A stretch of 64,000 bases of DNA from Halomonas sp. 7T (GTDB taxonomy: Bacteria > Pseudomonadota > Gammaproteobacteria > Pseudomonadales > Halomonadaceae). The notes under the pieces are model-generated. The model saw only the letters and a list, made by a program, of their open reading frames with translations. It was not told the origin of the DNA and ran no database searches. The position numbers and the translations under genes were made by a program. Below, piece by piece: positions 45,447 through 54,588 of this stretch; within the stretch, counting starts at the first letter, position 1, and the number at the start of each line of letters is the position of its first letter. The stretch covers positions 1,364,001 through 1,428,000 of the forward strand of contig NZ_CP087112.1 of the NCBI RefSeq assembly GCF_025643255.1. The letters run 5' to 3'.

Positions 45447-46565
45447 ATGCGCTTTATTACCTCACACCTCTCCCCGATCACCCTGCGCCGGATGGCAGCC
45501 TTTAAAGCCAACCGCCGCGCCCAGGTATCGCTTTGGCTATTTGGCGTGCTCTTTATTGTTAGCCTGTTTGCCGAACTCATCGCCAACGACAAACCCATTG
45601 TGATGCAGTACGACGGACAGTGGTATGTTCCGCTGCTAGTGGACTACTCGGAAACGGAGTTTGGCGGTTTTTTGCCCACGCGCACCGACTACCTGGACCC
45701 CTTTATTCAGCAGCAGATTAGCGAACACGGCTGGGCTCTTTGGCCAATCATCCCGTTCTCTTACCAAACCTTAGATATGCAGATGACGCAGCCTTCCCCT
45801 GCGCCGCCAGACAGCCGCCACTGGCTAGGCACTGACGACCAAGGACGCGACGTGCTGGCCCGAGTGATCTACGGTTTCAGGCTTTCCGTGGCGTTTGCGT
45901 TAGTGCTAACAGCGGGGTCGTTAGTGATTGGCGTTTTTGCTGGCGGTATACAGGGTTATTTTGGCGGCAAGGTGGATCTGATTGGCCAGCGGGTGACGGA
46001 GATTTGGTCGGGGCTGCCGGTGCTGTTTTTGTTGATCATTCTGGCCAGCTTTGTGCAGCCAGGTTTTTGGTGGCTGCTGGGCATTATGCTGCTCTTTTCC
46101 TGGCTGGGGCTGGTGGATATTGTCCGGGCTGAGTTTCTACGTGCCCGCAACCTTGAGTACGTGCGCGCCGCCAAAGCCATGGGGCTGCCTTCACGGCTTA
46201 TCATGTGGCGTCACGTACTGCCCAACGCCATGGTCGCCACGCTGACCTTCATTCCGTTTATTTTCACCGGTGCCATTGGCACACTAACCGCGCTGGATTT
46301 CTTGGGCTTTGGCTTACCGCCTGGAGCGCCCTCCCTTGGTGAACTCGCGGCGCAGGGCAAAAACAACCTGCACGCCCCGTGGTTGGGCATTACTGCGTTT
46401 ATGACGCTGGCCGTTATGCTTTCTCTGCTGGTCTTTATTGGCGAAGGCCTGCGCGATGCCTTCGACCCTCGCCATGTTAAACAGCGTCCTAGCTCTGCTC
46501 AGGACAACTCTGTTCATGAAAGCTCTGTTCAGAAAACCTCTGCCCGGGATGCGACCCATGTCTAA
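45447..46565 (+). CDS. yejE: Yej peptide ABC transporter permease YejE
   Basis: A 372-residue permease with an OppC-like N-terminus (RRMAAFKANRRAQVSLWLFGVLFIVSLFAELIAN), GTDDQGRDVLARVIYGFRLSV, and the EAA loop VRAAKAMGLPSRLIMWRHVLPNAM. The C-terminus ends DAFDPRH as usual, then carries an extra ~25 residues made of four pentapeptides (PSSAQ, DNSVH, ESSVQ, KTSAR) encoded by 15-bp repeats. The ATG at 45447 has GAGGGAG upstream. It overlaps yejF by 8 bp. Confidence 0.92.
   Translation: MRFITSHLSPITLRRMAAFKANRRAQVSLWLFGVLFIVSLFAELIANDKPIVMQYDGQWYVPLLVDYSETEFGGFLPTRTDYLDPFIQQQISEHGWALWPIIPFSYQTLDMQMTQPSPAPPDSRHWLGTDDQGRDVLARVIYGFRLSVAFALVLTAGSLVIGVFAGGIQGYFGGKVDLIGQRVTEIWSGLPVLFLLIILASFVQPGFWWLLGIMLLFSWLGLVDIVRAEFLRARNLEYVRAAKAMGLPSRLIMWRHVLPNAMVATLTFIPFIFTGAIGTLTALDFLGFGLPPGAPSLGELAAQGKNNLHAPWLGITAFMTLAVMLSLLVFIGEGLRDAFDPRHVKQRPSSAQDNSVHESSVQKTSARDATHV
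46488..46547. repeat. 15-bp tandem repeats inside the yejE 3' end
   Basis: Four units: CCTAGCTCTGCTCAG, GACAACTCTGTTCAT, GAAAGCTCTGTTCAG, AAAACCTCTGCCCGG. The shared core is A-R-CTCTG-Y-TCAG. The array is in frame, adds pentapeptides to YejE and lies 10 bp before the yejF start codon. The core TAGCTCTGCT also occurs, inverted, in the array before yejA. Confidence 0.85.
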
Positions 46566-48150
46566 GCCTACTGCCCAACCGCTGCTGCGACTGAATGAGC
46601 TAACAGTAGCCTTCGATGGCAAGGTCGTTGTAGACGCCCTGTCGCTCACGGTCAACGCTGGCGAAACCTTAGCCATTGTCGGAGAGTCCGGTTCAGGGAA
46701 GTCGGTCTCTGCCCTAGGCGCCATCGACCTGCTGCCCAGTAACGCTGAAGTACGCGGCCAGCGCTGGCTGGAAGGGGCTGATCTTAACAAGCTCAGTAAG
46801 CGCGACTGGAACGGCATTCGCGGAAATCGTGTAGGGTTTATTTTTCAAGAGCCGATGACATCGCTCAACCCGCTGCACCGCATTGGCAAACAGATTGGCG
46901 AAACGTTGCGCCTGCATCAAGGGCTCAGCGGCCAAGCCGCGCGTAGCAAAGCAAAAACGCTGTTAGAGCAAGTCAAACTGCCTCGCCCAGAGGAACTACT
47001 CGATGCTTGGCCACACCAACTCTCGGGCGGACAGCGCCAGCGAGTGATGATTGCCATGGCCATTGCCAACAACCCCGCGCTACTGATTGCCGATGAGCCC
47101 ACTACCGCGCTCGACGTCACCGTACAGCAGGAAATTCTTGCGCTGTTGAAAGAGCTACGCGACCACCACGGCATGGGGGTGCTGCTGATCAGCCACGACT
47201 TAAACCTCGTCCGCCGCCATGCCGACCGGGTGTGCGTGATGTACCAAGGCAAGGTGCAGGAAACTGGCAGCGTTGCCCAAGTGTTCAGCAATCCGCAAAG
47301 CGATTACACCAAAGCGCTGATTGCCGCCGAGCCCGAAGGTCGCCCCGCCGAGCCGGCGAATACCACACCGTTACTGACGGCTCAGCAGCTGCGGGTCAGT
47401 TTTAAACGCCCTAAAACAGGTCTGTTTCAACGTCAGCCACCGGCATTTGAGGCGTTAAAAGCCACCAACTTGACCATTGCCCCAGGGGAAACGCTGGGCA
47501 TTGTCGGTGAATCAGGGTCTGGTAAAACGACGTTAGCGTCGGCGATTATGCGCTTGGTCAGTAGCCAGGGAGAAGTACAACTGGGCGATGCCACGCTCAG
47601 CCAGCTGTCCGGTGATGCACTGCGCCGCCAGCGCCATCGCCTACAAATGGTGTTTCAGGACCCTTACGGCGCCCTTTCACCCCGCATGCCGGTGTTTGAT
47701 ATTGTCAGCGAGGGGCTGCGCTTTCACTTCCCGTCGTTGAGCGAGACCGAAGTAACCGAGCGGGTACACCGAACCCTGCGTGAAGTGGGCTTACCGGAGA
47801 GCTGCGCGGCTCGCTACCCCCACGAGTTTTCTGGCGGGCAGCGCCAGCGCATTGCCGTGGCGCGGGCGATTATTTTAGAGCCAGAATTGCTGGTGCTTGA
47901 TGAGCCCACGTCCGCCCTTGACCGCACCGTGCAAAAGCAGCTGGTGCTGCTGCTGCGAGAGCTGCAGGCACGCCGCCAGCTCAGCTACCTGTTTATCAGC
48001 CACGACCTTGCCGTTGTGCGCGCCATGGCACACCGCATCATGGTGCTAAAAGAGGGTGAAGTGGTGGAACAAGGCAACTGCTTAGAGGTGCTTTCCGCTC
48101 CTCAACACGCCTATACCAAGGCCCTTATCGAAGCTGCACACCTACACTAA
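46558..48150 (+). CDS. yejF: Yej peptide ABC transporter ATPase YejF
   Basis: A 530-residue tandem ABC ATPase. Two nucleotide-binding domains: Walker A GESGSGKSVSA, signature LSGGQRQRVMIAMAI, Walker B LLIADEPTTALD in the first; GESGSGKTTLA, FSGGQRQRIAVARAI and LLVLDEPTSALD in the second. Between them is the NPQSDYTKALI tail of the first domain. It powers peptide import through YejBE. I chose the ATG at 46558, which overlaps yejE; E. coli YejF has nearly the same length. Confidence 0.93.
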   Translation: MSKPTAQPLLRLNELTVAFDGKVVVDALSLTVNAGETLAIVGESGSGKSVSALGAIDLLPSNAEVRGQRWLEGADLNKLSKRDWNGIRGNRVGFIFQEPMTSLNPLHRIGKQIGETLRLHQGLSGQAARSKAKTLLEQVKLPRPEELLDAWPHQLSGGQRQRVMIAMAIANNPALLIADEPTTALDVTVQQEILALLKELRDHHGMGVLLISHDLNLVRRHADRVCVMYQGKVQETGSVAQVFSNPQSDYTKALIAAEPEGRPAEPANTTPLLTAQQLRVSFKRPKTGLFQRQPPAFEALKATNLTIAPGETLGIVGESGSGKTTLASAIMRLVSSQGEVQLGDATLSQLSGDALRRQRHRLQMVFQDPYGALSPRMPVFDIVSEGLRFHFPSLSETEVTERVHRTLREVGLPESCAARYPHEFSGGQRQRIAVARAIILEPELLVLDEPTSALDRTVQKQLVLLLRELQARRQLSYLFISHDLAVVRAMAHRIMVLKEGEVVEQGNCLEVLSAPQHAYTKALIEAAHLH

Positions 48151-48289
48151 GTGCTTTGTACATTTTGGCACTGATTCCGATATTTCCACCAGCTTGGTAA
48201 GAAAACAAGATAACGGTATAAAATATCGTTTAATAAAACGCCTCCATCGGCAGGGTGCCCAAGGCGGCGCGCAGCAGGAGTCTTATCTC

Positions 48290-48994
48290 TTAAAAACTGG
48301 CGACCTCTTCTGCGGTAAGCTCGCGCCATTCGCCGGGAGCTAGATCATCGGGCAGCATGACATCGCCAATCGAGCGGCGATGCAGGGCATTCACATGGTT
48401 CCCCAGGGCAACAAACATGCGCTTTACCTGATGATAACGCCCTTCGGTAATGGTGAGTTCCGCCTGCTGCGGGGAAATAAACCGTAGCGTGGCTGGTTGC
48501 GTCGGCGTTTCTTCACCATCCAATAGAATGCCTTGTGCGACTTGCTCCACTGCCCACTGGGCAGCCTCGCCTTCCATCGGCTCGGCTAACTCTGCGACAT
48601 ACACTTTGGCGCAGCGGTGGCGTGGTGAGGTAACCCGATGAGACCACTGCCCGTCATCCGTCAGTAGTAACAAGCCAGTGGTATCGACATCGAGCCGCCC
48701 AACAGGCTGCAAACGTTCTACTTTGGGCAAATCGATAATATCGATCACTCGCGGGTAAAGCCCTCGTCGTGCGGTACACTCTACATCCAAGGGCTTATGC
48801 AGCATCACGTAGCGAAGGCCTACCAGGGCAAGTCTCTCTCCGTTAAGCCTCACGTCGTCGTGTTCAGTATCTATATGGGTAGCCGCTTTTTTAATGGGCT
48901 CACCGTTGAGCGTCACTTCACCGTTTTTAAGCGCGCGTTTGGCCAAACTGCGAGTAAGCGGTGTGGTTTCACTTAAAAAACGATCAAGGCGCAT
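48290..48994 (-). CDS. rsuA: 16S rRNA pseudouridine(516) synthase
   Basis: A 234-residue RsuA. An S4-like N-terminus (RLDRFLSETTPLTRSLAKRALKNGEVTLNG) is followed by the catalytic GRLDVDTTGLLLLTDDG with the conserved Asp, then KVYVAEL and GRYHQVKRMF. It converts U516 of 16S rRNA to pseudouridine. Its start codon shares one base with the stop of the upstream amidase gene, so the two are translationally coupled. Confidence 0.92.
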   Translation of the reverse strand: MRLDRFLSETTPLTRSLAKRALKNGEVTLNGEPIKKAATHIDTEHDDVRLNGERLALVGLRYVMLHKPLDVECTARRGLYPRVIDIIDLPKVERLQPVGRLDVDTTGLLLLTDDGQWSHRVTSPRHRCAKVYVAELAEPMEGEAAQWAVEQVAQGILLDGEETPTQPATLRFISPQQAELTITEGRYHQVKRMFVALGNHVNALHRRSIGDVMLPDDLAPGEWRELTAEEVASF

Positions 48995-49809
48995 TATTGC
49001 CCCACTCCTGGCAGTAACGAAAAGCGGTCGGCATCTTGCCAGGCAGGAAATTTTTCACGAAAGGCATCGAGTTCCGTTTTATCTAGCGTCCCCGTTTCAA
49101 TAAACGGAGTATGGGCGGGGTGGTCAATGAGCGGTTCGCCCTTAAAATCGACCAGCATGGAGTCGCCGCTATAGGCAAGCCCCTTGGCATCTTCACCTAC
49201 GCGGTTAACGCCTACTACATAGGCTAGGTTTTCTACCGCGCGCGCTTGCAGCAGCGTCCGCCACGGGTGGCGCCGAGGAGCGGGCCAATTAGCCACGCAC
49301 AGGATGGCATCATACTCGAAATGCTCATCCTCTGCAGGCTGCTGGCGCATCCAGACGGGGAAGCGCAGGTCGTAGCATACGCTGAGCTGTAGCTTAATGC
49401 CCTTCAGCTCGACAATATGACGCGCTTTGCCCATCCCGTAGCGCTCGTGCTCACCGGCCATGCGAAACAGGTGGCGCTTGTCGTAGTAGTTCAACTCACC
49501 CGATGGCGTTGCCCATACCATACGGTTGTAGTACTGGCCATCGTCTAAAATCGCCACGCTTCCGGTCATTACGCAGCCCCTCGCCTTCGCTTGGGCTTGT
49601 AGCCAGGCAACGCTCTGGCTCTCCTCCATAGGCTGGGCCATTTCTCGAGAGTTCATGGTAAAGCCCGTGGCAAACATCTCGGGCAGCACGATTAAATCGG
49701 TGTCGCGACTATCCAAATCACCGAGCAATCCCTCTAAATGCGTGTGGTTGGCTTGGGGGTCTTCCCAGCGTAAGTCGCACTGCACCAAGCTGGTTTTTAA
49801 TTGACTCAT
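48994..49809 (-). CDS. yafV: Nitrilase-family omega-amidase (YafV-like)
   Basis: A 271-residue carbon-nitrogen hydrolase. The Glu-Lys-Cys triad appears as VLPEMFATGF, NYYDKRHLF and LSVCYDLRFPVW. YafV-type enzymes hydrolyse alpha-ketoglutaramate and related amides (metabolite repair). I chose the ATG at 49809 (MSQLKTSL) with AGGAG 8 nt before it. It is divergent from rarD across 72 bp and leads a two-gene unit with rsuA. Confidence 0.9.
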   Translation of the reverse strand: MSQLKTSLVQCDLRWEDPQANHTHLEGLLGDLDSRDTDLIVLPEMFATGFTMNSREMAQPMEESQSVAWLQAQAKARGCVMTGSVAILDDGQYYNRMVWATPSGELNYYDKRHLFRMAGEHERYGMGKARHIVELKGIKLQLSVCYDLRFPVWMRQQPAEDEHFEYDAILCVANWPAPRRHPWRTLLQARAVENLAYVVGVNRVGEDAKGLAYSGDSMLVDFKGEPLIDHPAHTPFIETGTLDKTELDAFREKFPAWQDADRFSLLPGVGQ

Positions 49810-49881
49810 GCCGCGTCTCCTTTGCATCGGTGTCTTTATCAATTGTGTGCTAGATTAGCATTTTTATTTAATGAGGCTGCT

Positions 49882-50787
49882 ATGCTTCCATCCGCTCCAA
49901 GGGACCCTGAAGCGGTCAAAGGCGTTATGTTTGGTTTGACCGCCTACACCATGTGGGGTTGCTTTCCGCTGTTTTTTGCCCTGTTTGACGGCATTCCCGC
50001 CTTTGAGATTTTAATTCACCGCATTTTGTGGTCGTGCCTGTTTTTAGTCGGGCTTATCAGCGTGCTGCGCCGGTGGCCACCGGTGGTGGCAGCGTTGGTC
50101 GAGCCCAAACGCTTGGGCAGGGTGCTGGCCTGCGCGCTGCTGATCGCCTTTAACTGGGGTATCTACATCTACGCGGTAGAGAGTAAGCAGGTACTTCAAG
50201 CCAGCTTAGGCTACTTTCTTACGCCATTGGTGAACGTGGCGCTTGGCATGCTGGTGCTGCGTGAAGTCATGGCAAAGCTTCAACTGGTGGCGCTAGGCCT
50301 CGCCAGCCTAGCAATTGCGATTCAATTTATCATGCTGGGGGAATTGCCGTGGATTAGCCTATTGCTTGCGCTGAGCTTTGGCAGCTACGGACTTTTTCGC
50401 AAGCAGGTACCGCTGGATGGGCTATCAGGCCTCTTCGTGGAAACGCTGTTGCTGTTCCCGCTGGCGCTGATAGCCCTAACGTGGATGAGTTGGCAGGGCG
50501 AATCGCACTTTCTACACGATATCCCCATGTCTGCACTGCTTGTCGTCAGCGGGGTGTTAACCGCCCTACCGCTGATGGCTTTTGCCGGTGCGGCCCGCCG
50601 CTTACGCTTAGCGACACTGGGGTTCTTGATGTATATCAACCCCAGCATTCAGTTTTTAATCGCGCTGACGCTCTTCGGTGAGCCGCTGGGCCTTATTCAA
50701 CTCGTCACCTTCTTGATGATTTGGACGGGGTTGGCGCTCTACTCTTGGTCGTCCTGGCAATCACGCCCGCGCCAAGCGACGGCTTGA
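49882..50787 (+). CDS. rarD: EamA-family transporter RarD
   Basis: A 301-residue membrane protein with about ten helices. Family marks: KGVMFGLTAYTMWGCFPLFFALFDGIPAFEILIHRILWS at the N-terminus, NWGIYIYAVESKQVLQASLGYFLTPLVNVALG, and GFLMYINPSIQFLIALTLFGE. RarD was named from chloramphenicol sensitivity; its natural substrate is not known. The ATG at 49882 has GAGG 6 nt upstream. Its 3' end overlaps the convergent chemotaxis gene by 27 bp. Confidence 0.92.
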   Translation: MLPSAPRDPEAVKGVMFGLTAYTMWGCFPLFFALFDGIPAFEILIHRILWSCLFLVGLISVLRRWPPVVAALVEPKRLGRVLACALLIAFNWGIYIYAVESKQVLQASLGYFLTPLVNVALGMLVLREVMAKLQLVALGLASLAIAIQFIMLGELPWISLLLALSFGSYGLFRKQVPLDGLSGLFVETLLLFPLALIALTWMSWQGESHFLHDIPMSALLVVSGVLTALPLMAFAGAARRLRLATLGFLMYINPSIQFLIALTLFGEPLGLIQLVTFLMIWTGLALYSWSSWQSRPRQATA

Positions 50788-52416
50788 ACCCGGCAACGCT
50801 GCTTGCTCTGCAGCCGCGTTGCCGGTGTGCGGCGCCTTCTCAGGCTGGTAGCCCACACGGAAGCCACCCCAGTGCTTGCCGTTAATAAAAATCGGCACGG
50901 AAAGATCGTGCATGATCTCTCCCGTATCCCGCTTGTAGGTTTGCAGTAAAAGAGGCTTCTCATGGGCACCGCAGCGACTGCCGGTAGGATCGTCGAATAT
51001 CCGCTTGCTGCGGCAGTATTTAAGATCGTGCTCATAATCACCCGAGGGCTCTTGGCTAACCGCCGTATTGTGGGTGGGTACATAGCCATTGCGATCACAG
51101 GCGATGGCGTAGCTAAGGCCATATTCGCTGAGCAGTGGCTCTTGAAGTGTGGGTAGCTGCAGGTCGGTGAAACGATCAAAACCGGTATGGTACAGCGGCG
51201 GCTGAGTACCGCTGATGGTTGCGTAATTTGGTTGGAATAGCGTTGTCTCTGAAAGCTCTCCCCGTGCAATGGCTTTTTCAAACAGTTTGCCGATGCGATC
51301 GGCTGTTTGACGGGCCGCCAAGAAGACAGTTTGATGCCGACCCAGCAAGCGCTGCTGGGCAAGTTCTCCGTCAACACCTTCAGCAGCCTCCATCAGCGCC
51401 CGCGCTTGATGCGCCAACTCGTGCATGTTGCGGTTACCCTCATCGACATCGTCTTCCAATTGACGAAGGCTGTCAGCAACGGTTTGGCTGTGCTCTTTCG
51501 TACTGTTCATAGCGTCGGCTACGCTAGTAATTTCTTGCTGCACTTGATCAAACTCTTCAGTTATCGTTGCCAAGCTGCTGCCTACCCGCTGCATACCTTG
51601 AGAACGCTCGCGCACGCGGGTCATCAAGTCCCCCATGGTCTCTACTACGCTCTGCCCGCTTTGGTGCATATCCTTGACCAGTTCATCCACACTTTGCGTG
51701 GCGGTAGAGGTTTTCATCGCCAAATTGCGCACCTCACCCGCCACCACCGCAAAGCCCCGTCCATGTTCCCCTGCACGCGCCGCCTCAATAGAAGCGTTCA
51801 AAGAGAGAAGGTGTGTCTGTTCGGCAATGTCTTCGATCATCGAAGTCACATTGCGCACCCGCTCGATTTTATCGTTGAGCGCGGTGAGCATTTCCAATGC
51901 TTGGCTGGAGCGTTCGGCCACTTCGGTCATGTCATGAATGATATCCGTCAACTCGTCATGATTATGGTGGCTCGCTTGCCGTGCGCTGTCTGCGAGTGCG
52001 GCCACCTGGGTCGCACTGGCGCTGACCTGCACAATGGCGGCGTTGATCGCGCCCATGCTAGAGGAAGCCTCGCTCGCCATACTTTCCTGTTTGCCCAACC
52101 GCTGGGCCATCAAATCGGCGTAGTGGGACACCTCCGCAGAGGCAATGGCCGTGCTGCTGGCTCGGTTCATTAACCGATACGCCATAGCACGCAGTGAGCT
52201 ATAGTCACGCAGTGGTTTTAGCAGTGCAGGCTGCGCCAAGCGCTCTTGACCTGCGTTATAAATAGCGTAGAGCACACTGGCAAACGCCGCTATACCTGCA
52301 AACACGGCGCACACAATCGCCGCGTAAGACCATGGCTCAGGCAGTGATACAAGCCAGGTGGCCGCAATAATGAGAAGCAGTGGCACCAGCCAACGAAGTA
52401 GTCGCATGTGAGGCAC
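50761..52416 (-). CDS. Methyl-accepting chemotaxis protein with C-terminal sensor
   Basis: A 551-residue receptor. The N-terminus has two close membrane helices (LLRWLVPLLLIIAATWLV; SYAAIVCAVFAGIAAFASVLYAIY) with almost no periplasmic loop. The signalling hairpin tip is IEDIAEQTHLLSLNASIEAARAGEHGRGFAVVAGEVRNLA (about 193-232). After the signalling coiled coil comes an extra C-terminal domain of ~160 residues (YGLSYAIACDRNGYVPTHN ... FDDPTGSRCGAHEKPLLLQ ... GKHWGGFRVGY) that looks Cache-like and would sense a cytoplasmic signal. It contains two Cys (in KYCRSKR and SRCGAH). It is convergent with rarD. Confidence 0.88.
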   Translation of the reverse strand: MPHMRLLRWLVPLLLIIAATWLVSLPEPWSYAAIVCAVFAGIAAFASVLYAIYNAGQERLAQPALLKPLRDYSSLRAMAYRLMNRASSTAIASAEVSHYADLMAQRLGKQESMASEASSSMGAINAAIVQVSASATQVAALADSARQASHHNHDELTDIIHDMTEVAERSSQALEMLTALNDKIERVRNVTSMIEDIAEQTHLLSLNASIEAARAGEHGRGFAVVAGEVRNLAMKTSTATQSVDELVKDMHQSGQSVVETMGDLMTRVRERSQGMQRVGSSLATITEEFDQVQQEITSVADAMNSTKEHSQTVADSLRQLEDDVDEGNRNMHELAHQARALMEAAEGVDGELAQQRLLGRHQTVFLAARQTADRIGKLFEKAIARGELSETTLFQPNYATISGTQPPLYHTGFDRFTDLQLPTLQEPLLSEYGLSYAIACDRNGYVPTHNTAVSQEPSGDYEHDLKYCRSKRIFDDPTGSRCGAHEKPLLLQTYKRDTGEIMHDLSVPIFINGKHWGGFRVGYQPEKAPHTGNAAAEQAALPGSSRRLARA

Positions 52417-52648
52417 TCTTTTTTAGTTGACGTTGTTGAGTCATAAAACGATGCGATTTAGAAGATTTCTCTTCTTCAGTCAGCTTAACGAGTTATGCTA
52501 ATGAAAGAAGTAGCACTTTGGGGGAAGAGCACCATCTGCGGCTCACAATCAACGCGTCAAATGCCGTAATTCAGGGCGTAACGCGCTAAACTATTGGCCT
52601 TATTTTCTACACCGCTCTTTTACACACACGGCCCACGCTCAGGAGCTT

Positions 52649-54352
52649 ATGTTTAAGCGCTATTTGCCTATTTTTAACTGGCTGCCCCATTACCACCGGC
52701 GCTTATTGGGAGCTGATCTCATCGCAGGGCTGATCGTAACGGTAATGGTCATTCCGCAATCGCTGGCATATGCGCTGTTGGCCGGCCTGCCTGCGGTGGT
52801 GGGCCTCTACGCGAGTATTCTTCCACAGCTGCTTTATACCTTTTTAGGTACCAGCCGAACCCTGGCAGTGGGGCCCGTTGCGATTATTGCACTGATGACA
52901 GGGGCCGCCTTATCGGCCGTGGCCACGCCCGGCAGTGCCGAGTACTTACAAGCAGCCTTGGTGCTTTCGTTACTTTCGGGTGCCATTTTGGTGGCCATGG
53001 GCGCGCTGAAGATGGGCTTTTTTAGCAACTTTTTAAGTCATCCGGTCATTTCCGGCTTTTTGACCGCTTCAGGCATTTTGATTGCCGTAAGCCAGTTGGG
53101 AAGTCTACTGGGCATCTCCAGCAGCGGCTTTACCCTGGTAGAGCGCATGATGACGCTACTACCCAATTTACCCACCTTTAACCCCTATACGGTGGCCATT
53201 GGCGGTGGGACGCTGCTGTTTTTGGTCCTGATGCGCCGCTACGGCAAACAGAGCCTGCGAAAGCTGGGGCTATCTACTGCCCTCGCCGATTTAATCACCA
53301 AAGCAGGGCCAGTGTTGGCTGTGGTCATCACAACACTGGCTACCTGGCACTGGCAGCTGGCGTACGAGCACGGAGTCGCCGTGGTCGGCACTATTCCCAG
53401 CGGCCTGCCCGCACTCAGTTTCCCCTGGGGAGACTCCTCATTGTGGCGAGCGCTATTGATCCCCGCCATGCTGATTAGCTTAGTGGGGTTTGTGGAGTCG
53501 GTCTCGATGGGTCAGATGCTGGCGGCAAAACGGCGCCAACGCATTTCCCCCAACCAGGAGCTAATTGGCTTAGGTGCCGCCAACTTAGCGGCTGGGTTTA
53601 CCAGCGGCATGCCCGTGACCGGCGGGCTTTCGCGTACCGTTATCAACTACGATGCCGGCGCACAAACCCCAGCTGCGGGGGCATTTGCCGCACTTGGCAT
53701 TGCGCTGGTGACGATGGCATTTACTGGCTGGCTGTACTATTTACCCATCGCGACGCTGGCCGCCACCATCACGGTGTCTATTTTAACGCTGGTGGATATC
53801 CCCATGCTGCGACAAACCTGGCGCTACTCGCGCAGTGACTTCGCCGCCATGGCGCTCACCATTTTATTGACTCTGATAGAAGGTATTGAAGCGGGCATTA
53901 TTGGCGGGGTTACACTCTCTATTGCGCTGTTTTTGTACCGCACCAGCCGCCCTCACAGTGCCTTGGTGGGCCGAGTCCCCGATACCGAGCACTTTCGTAA
54001 CGTAGAGCGGCACGATGTGGAAACGGTAAGCAATGCAGCGCTGCTACGCATAGACGAGAGTCTTTACTTTGCTAATGCTCGCTATCTGGAAGATACCGTT
54101 TACAACCTAGTGGCTAGCCGTCCCGAACTTGAACACGTCGTGCTCATCTGCTCGGCGGTGAATCTGATTGATGCGTCTGCGTTAGAGAGCCTTGATGCCA
54201 TCAACGCGCGTTTGAAAGACTCTGACGTCAAGCTGCACCTCTCTGAGGTCAAGGGTCCGGTGATGGACCAACTGAAAAAAAGCGATTTTCTGGAGGCACT
54301 CACTGGGCGGGTATTTTTAAGCACTTACGCCGCATGGCGGGAATTCTCTTAA
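52649..54352 (+). CDS. SulP-family anion transporter
   Basis: A 567-residue SulP permease with a C-terminal STAS domain. The first part has the family signature VIPQSLAYALLAGLPAVVGLYASILPQLLYTFLGTSRTLAVGPVAIIALM and ASGILIAVSQLG; the segment NLAAGFTSGMPVTGGLSRTVIN is in the core. The STAS part (from about 440) includes RIDESLYFANARYLED and LICSAVNLIDASALESLDAI. Likely substrates are sulfate or bicarbonate; the sequence does not decide. AGGAG lies before the ATG; a strong terminator follows. Confidence 0.9.
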   Translation: MFKRYLPIFNWLPHYHRRLLGADLIAGLIVTVMVIPQSLAYALLAGLPAVVGLYASILPQLLYTFLGTSRTLAVGPVAIIALMTGAALSAVATPGSAEYLQAALVLSLLSGAILVAMGALKMGFFSNFLSHPVISGFLTASGILIAVSQLGSLLGISSSGFTLVERMMTLLPNLPTFNPYTVAIGGGTLLFLVLMRRYGKQSLRKLGLSTALADLITKAGPVLAVVITTLATWHWQLAYEHGVAVVGTIPSGLPALSFPWGDSSLWRALLIPAMLISLVGFVESVSMGQMLAAKRRQRISPNQELIGLGAANLAAGFTSGMPVTGGLSRTVINYDAGAQTPAAGAFAALGIALVTMAFTGWLYYLPIATLAATITVSILTLVDIPMLRQTWRYSRSDFAAMALTILLTLIEGIEAGIIGGVTLSIALFLYRTSRPHSALVGRVPDTEHFRNVERHDVETVSNAALLRIDESLYFANARYLEDTVYNLVASRPELEHVVLICSAVNLIDASALESLDAINARLKDSDVKLHLSEVKGPVMDQLKKSDFLEALTGRVFLSTYAAWREFS

Positions 54353-54377
54353 CTTATAAAACGCATAACCTATTGAA

Positions 54378-54403
54378 AAGCCAGGCAATCGCCTGGCTTT
54401 TTT
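54378..54403 (+). terminator. Terminator after the SulP gene
   Basis: AAGCCAGGC (54378-54386), loop AATC, GCCTGGCTT (54391-54399), then four more T. Perfect 9-bp stem. Confidence 0.9.
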
Positions 54404-54588
54404 CGTATAGCTAAGGACTATTTGTAGCTAGCCACCAGAACAGCGTTGACAGCCTCTTTGGCCTTACCTACTATCACTCGACCACTTAGCAAAACCCAAT
54501 ACCGCATAGCAAAACGAAAAGTAACTGAACGTAACTAACTCGAAGGTTACGATCACAATAGAAACAACCACAATAAAGGAGCATTTCA

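Noticed and set aside
51307..52173. 288-residue open frame antisense to the chemotaxis receptor
   Set aside because: It mirrors a GC-rich coding strand, has no ribosome site and no recognisable domain.
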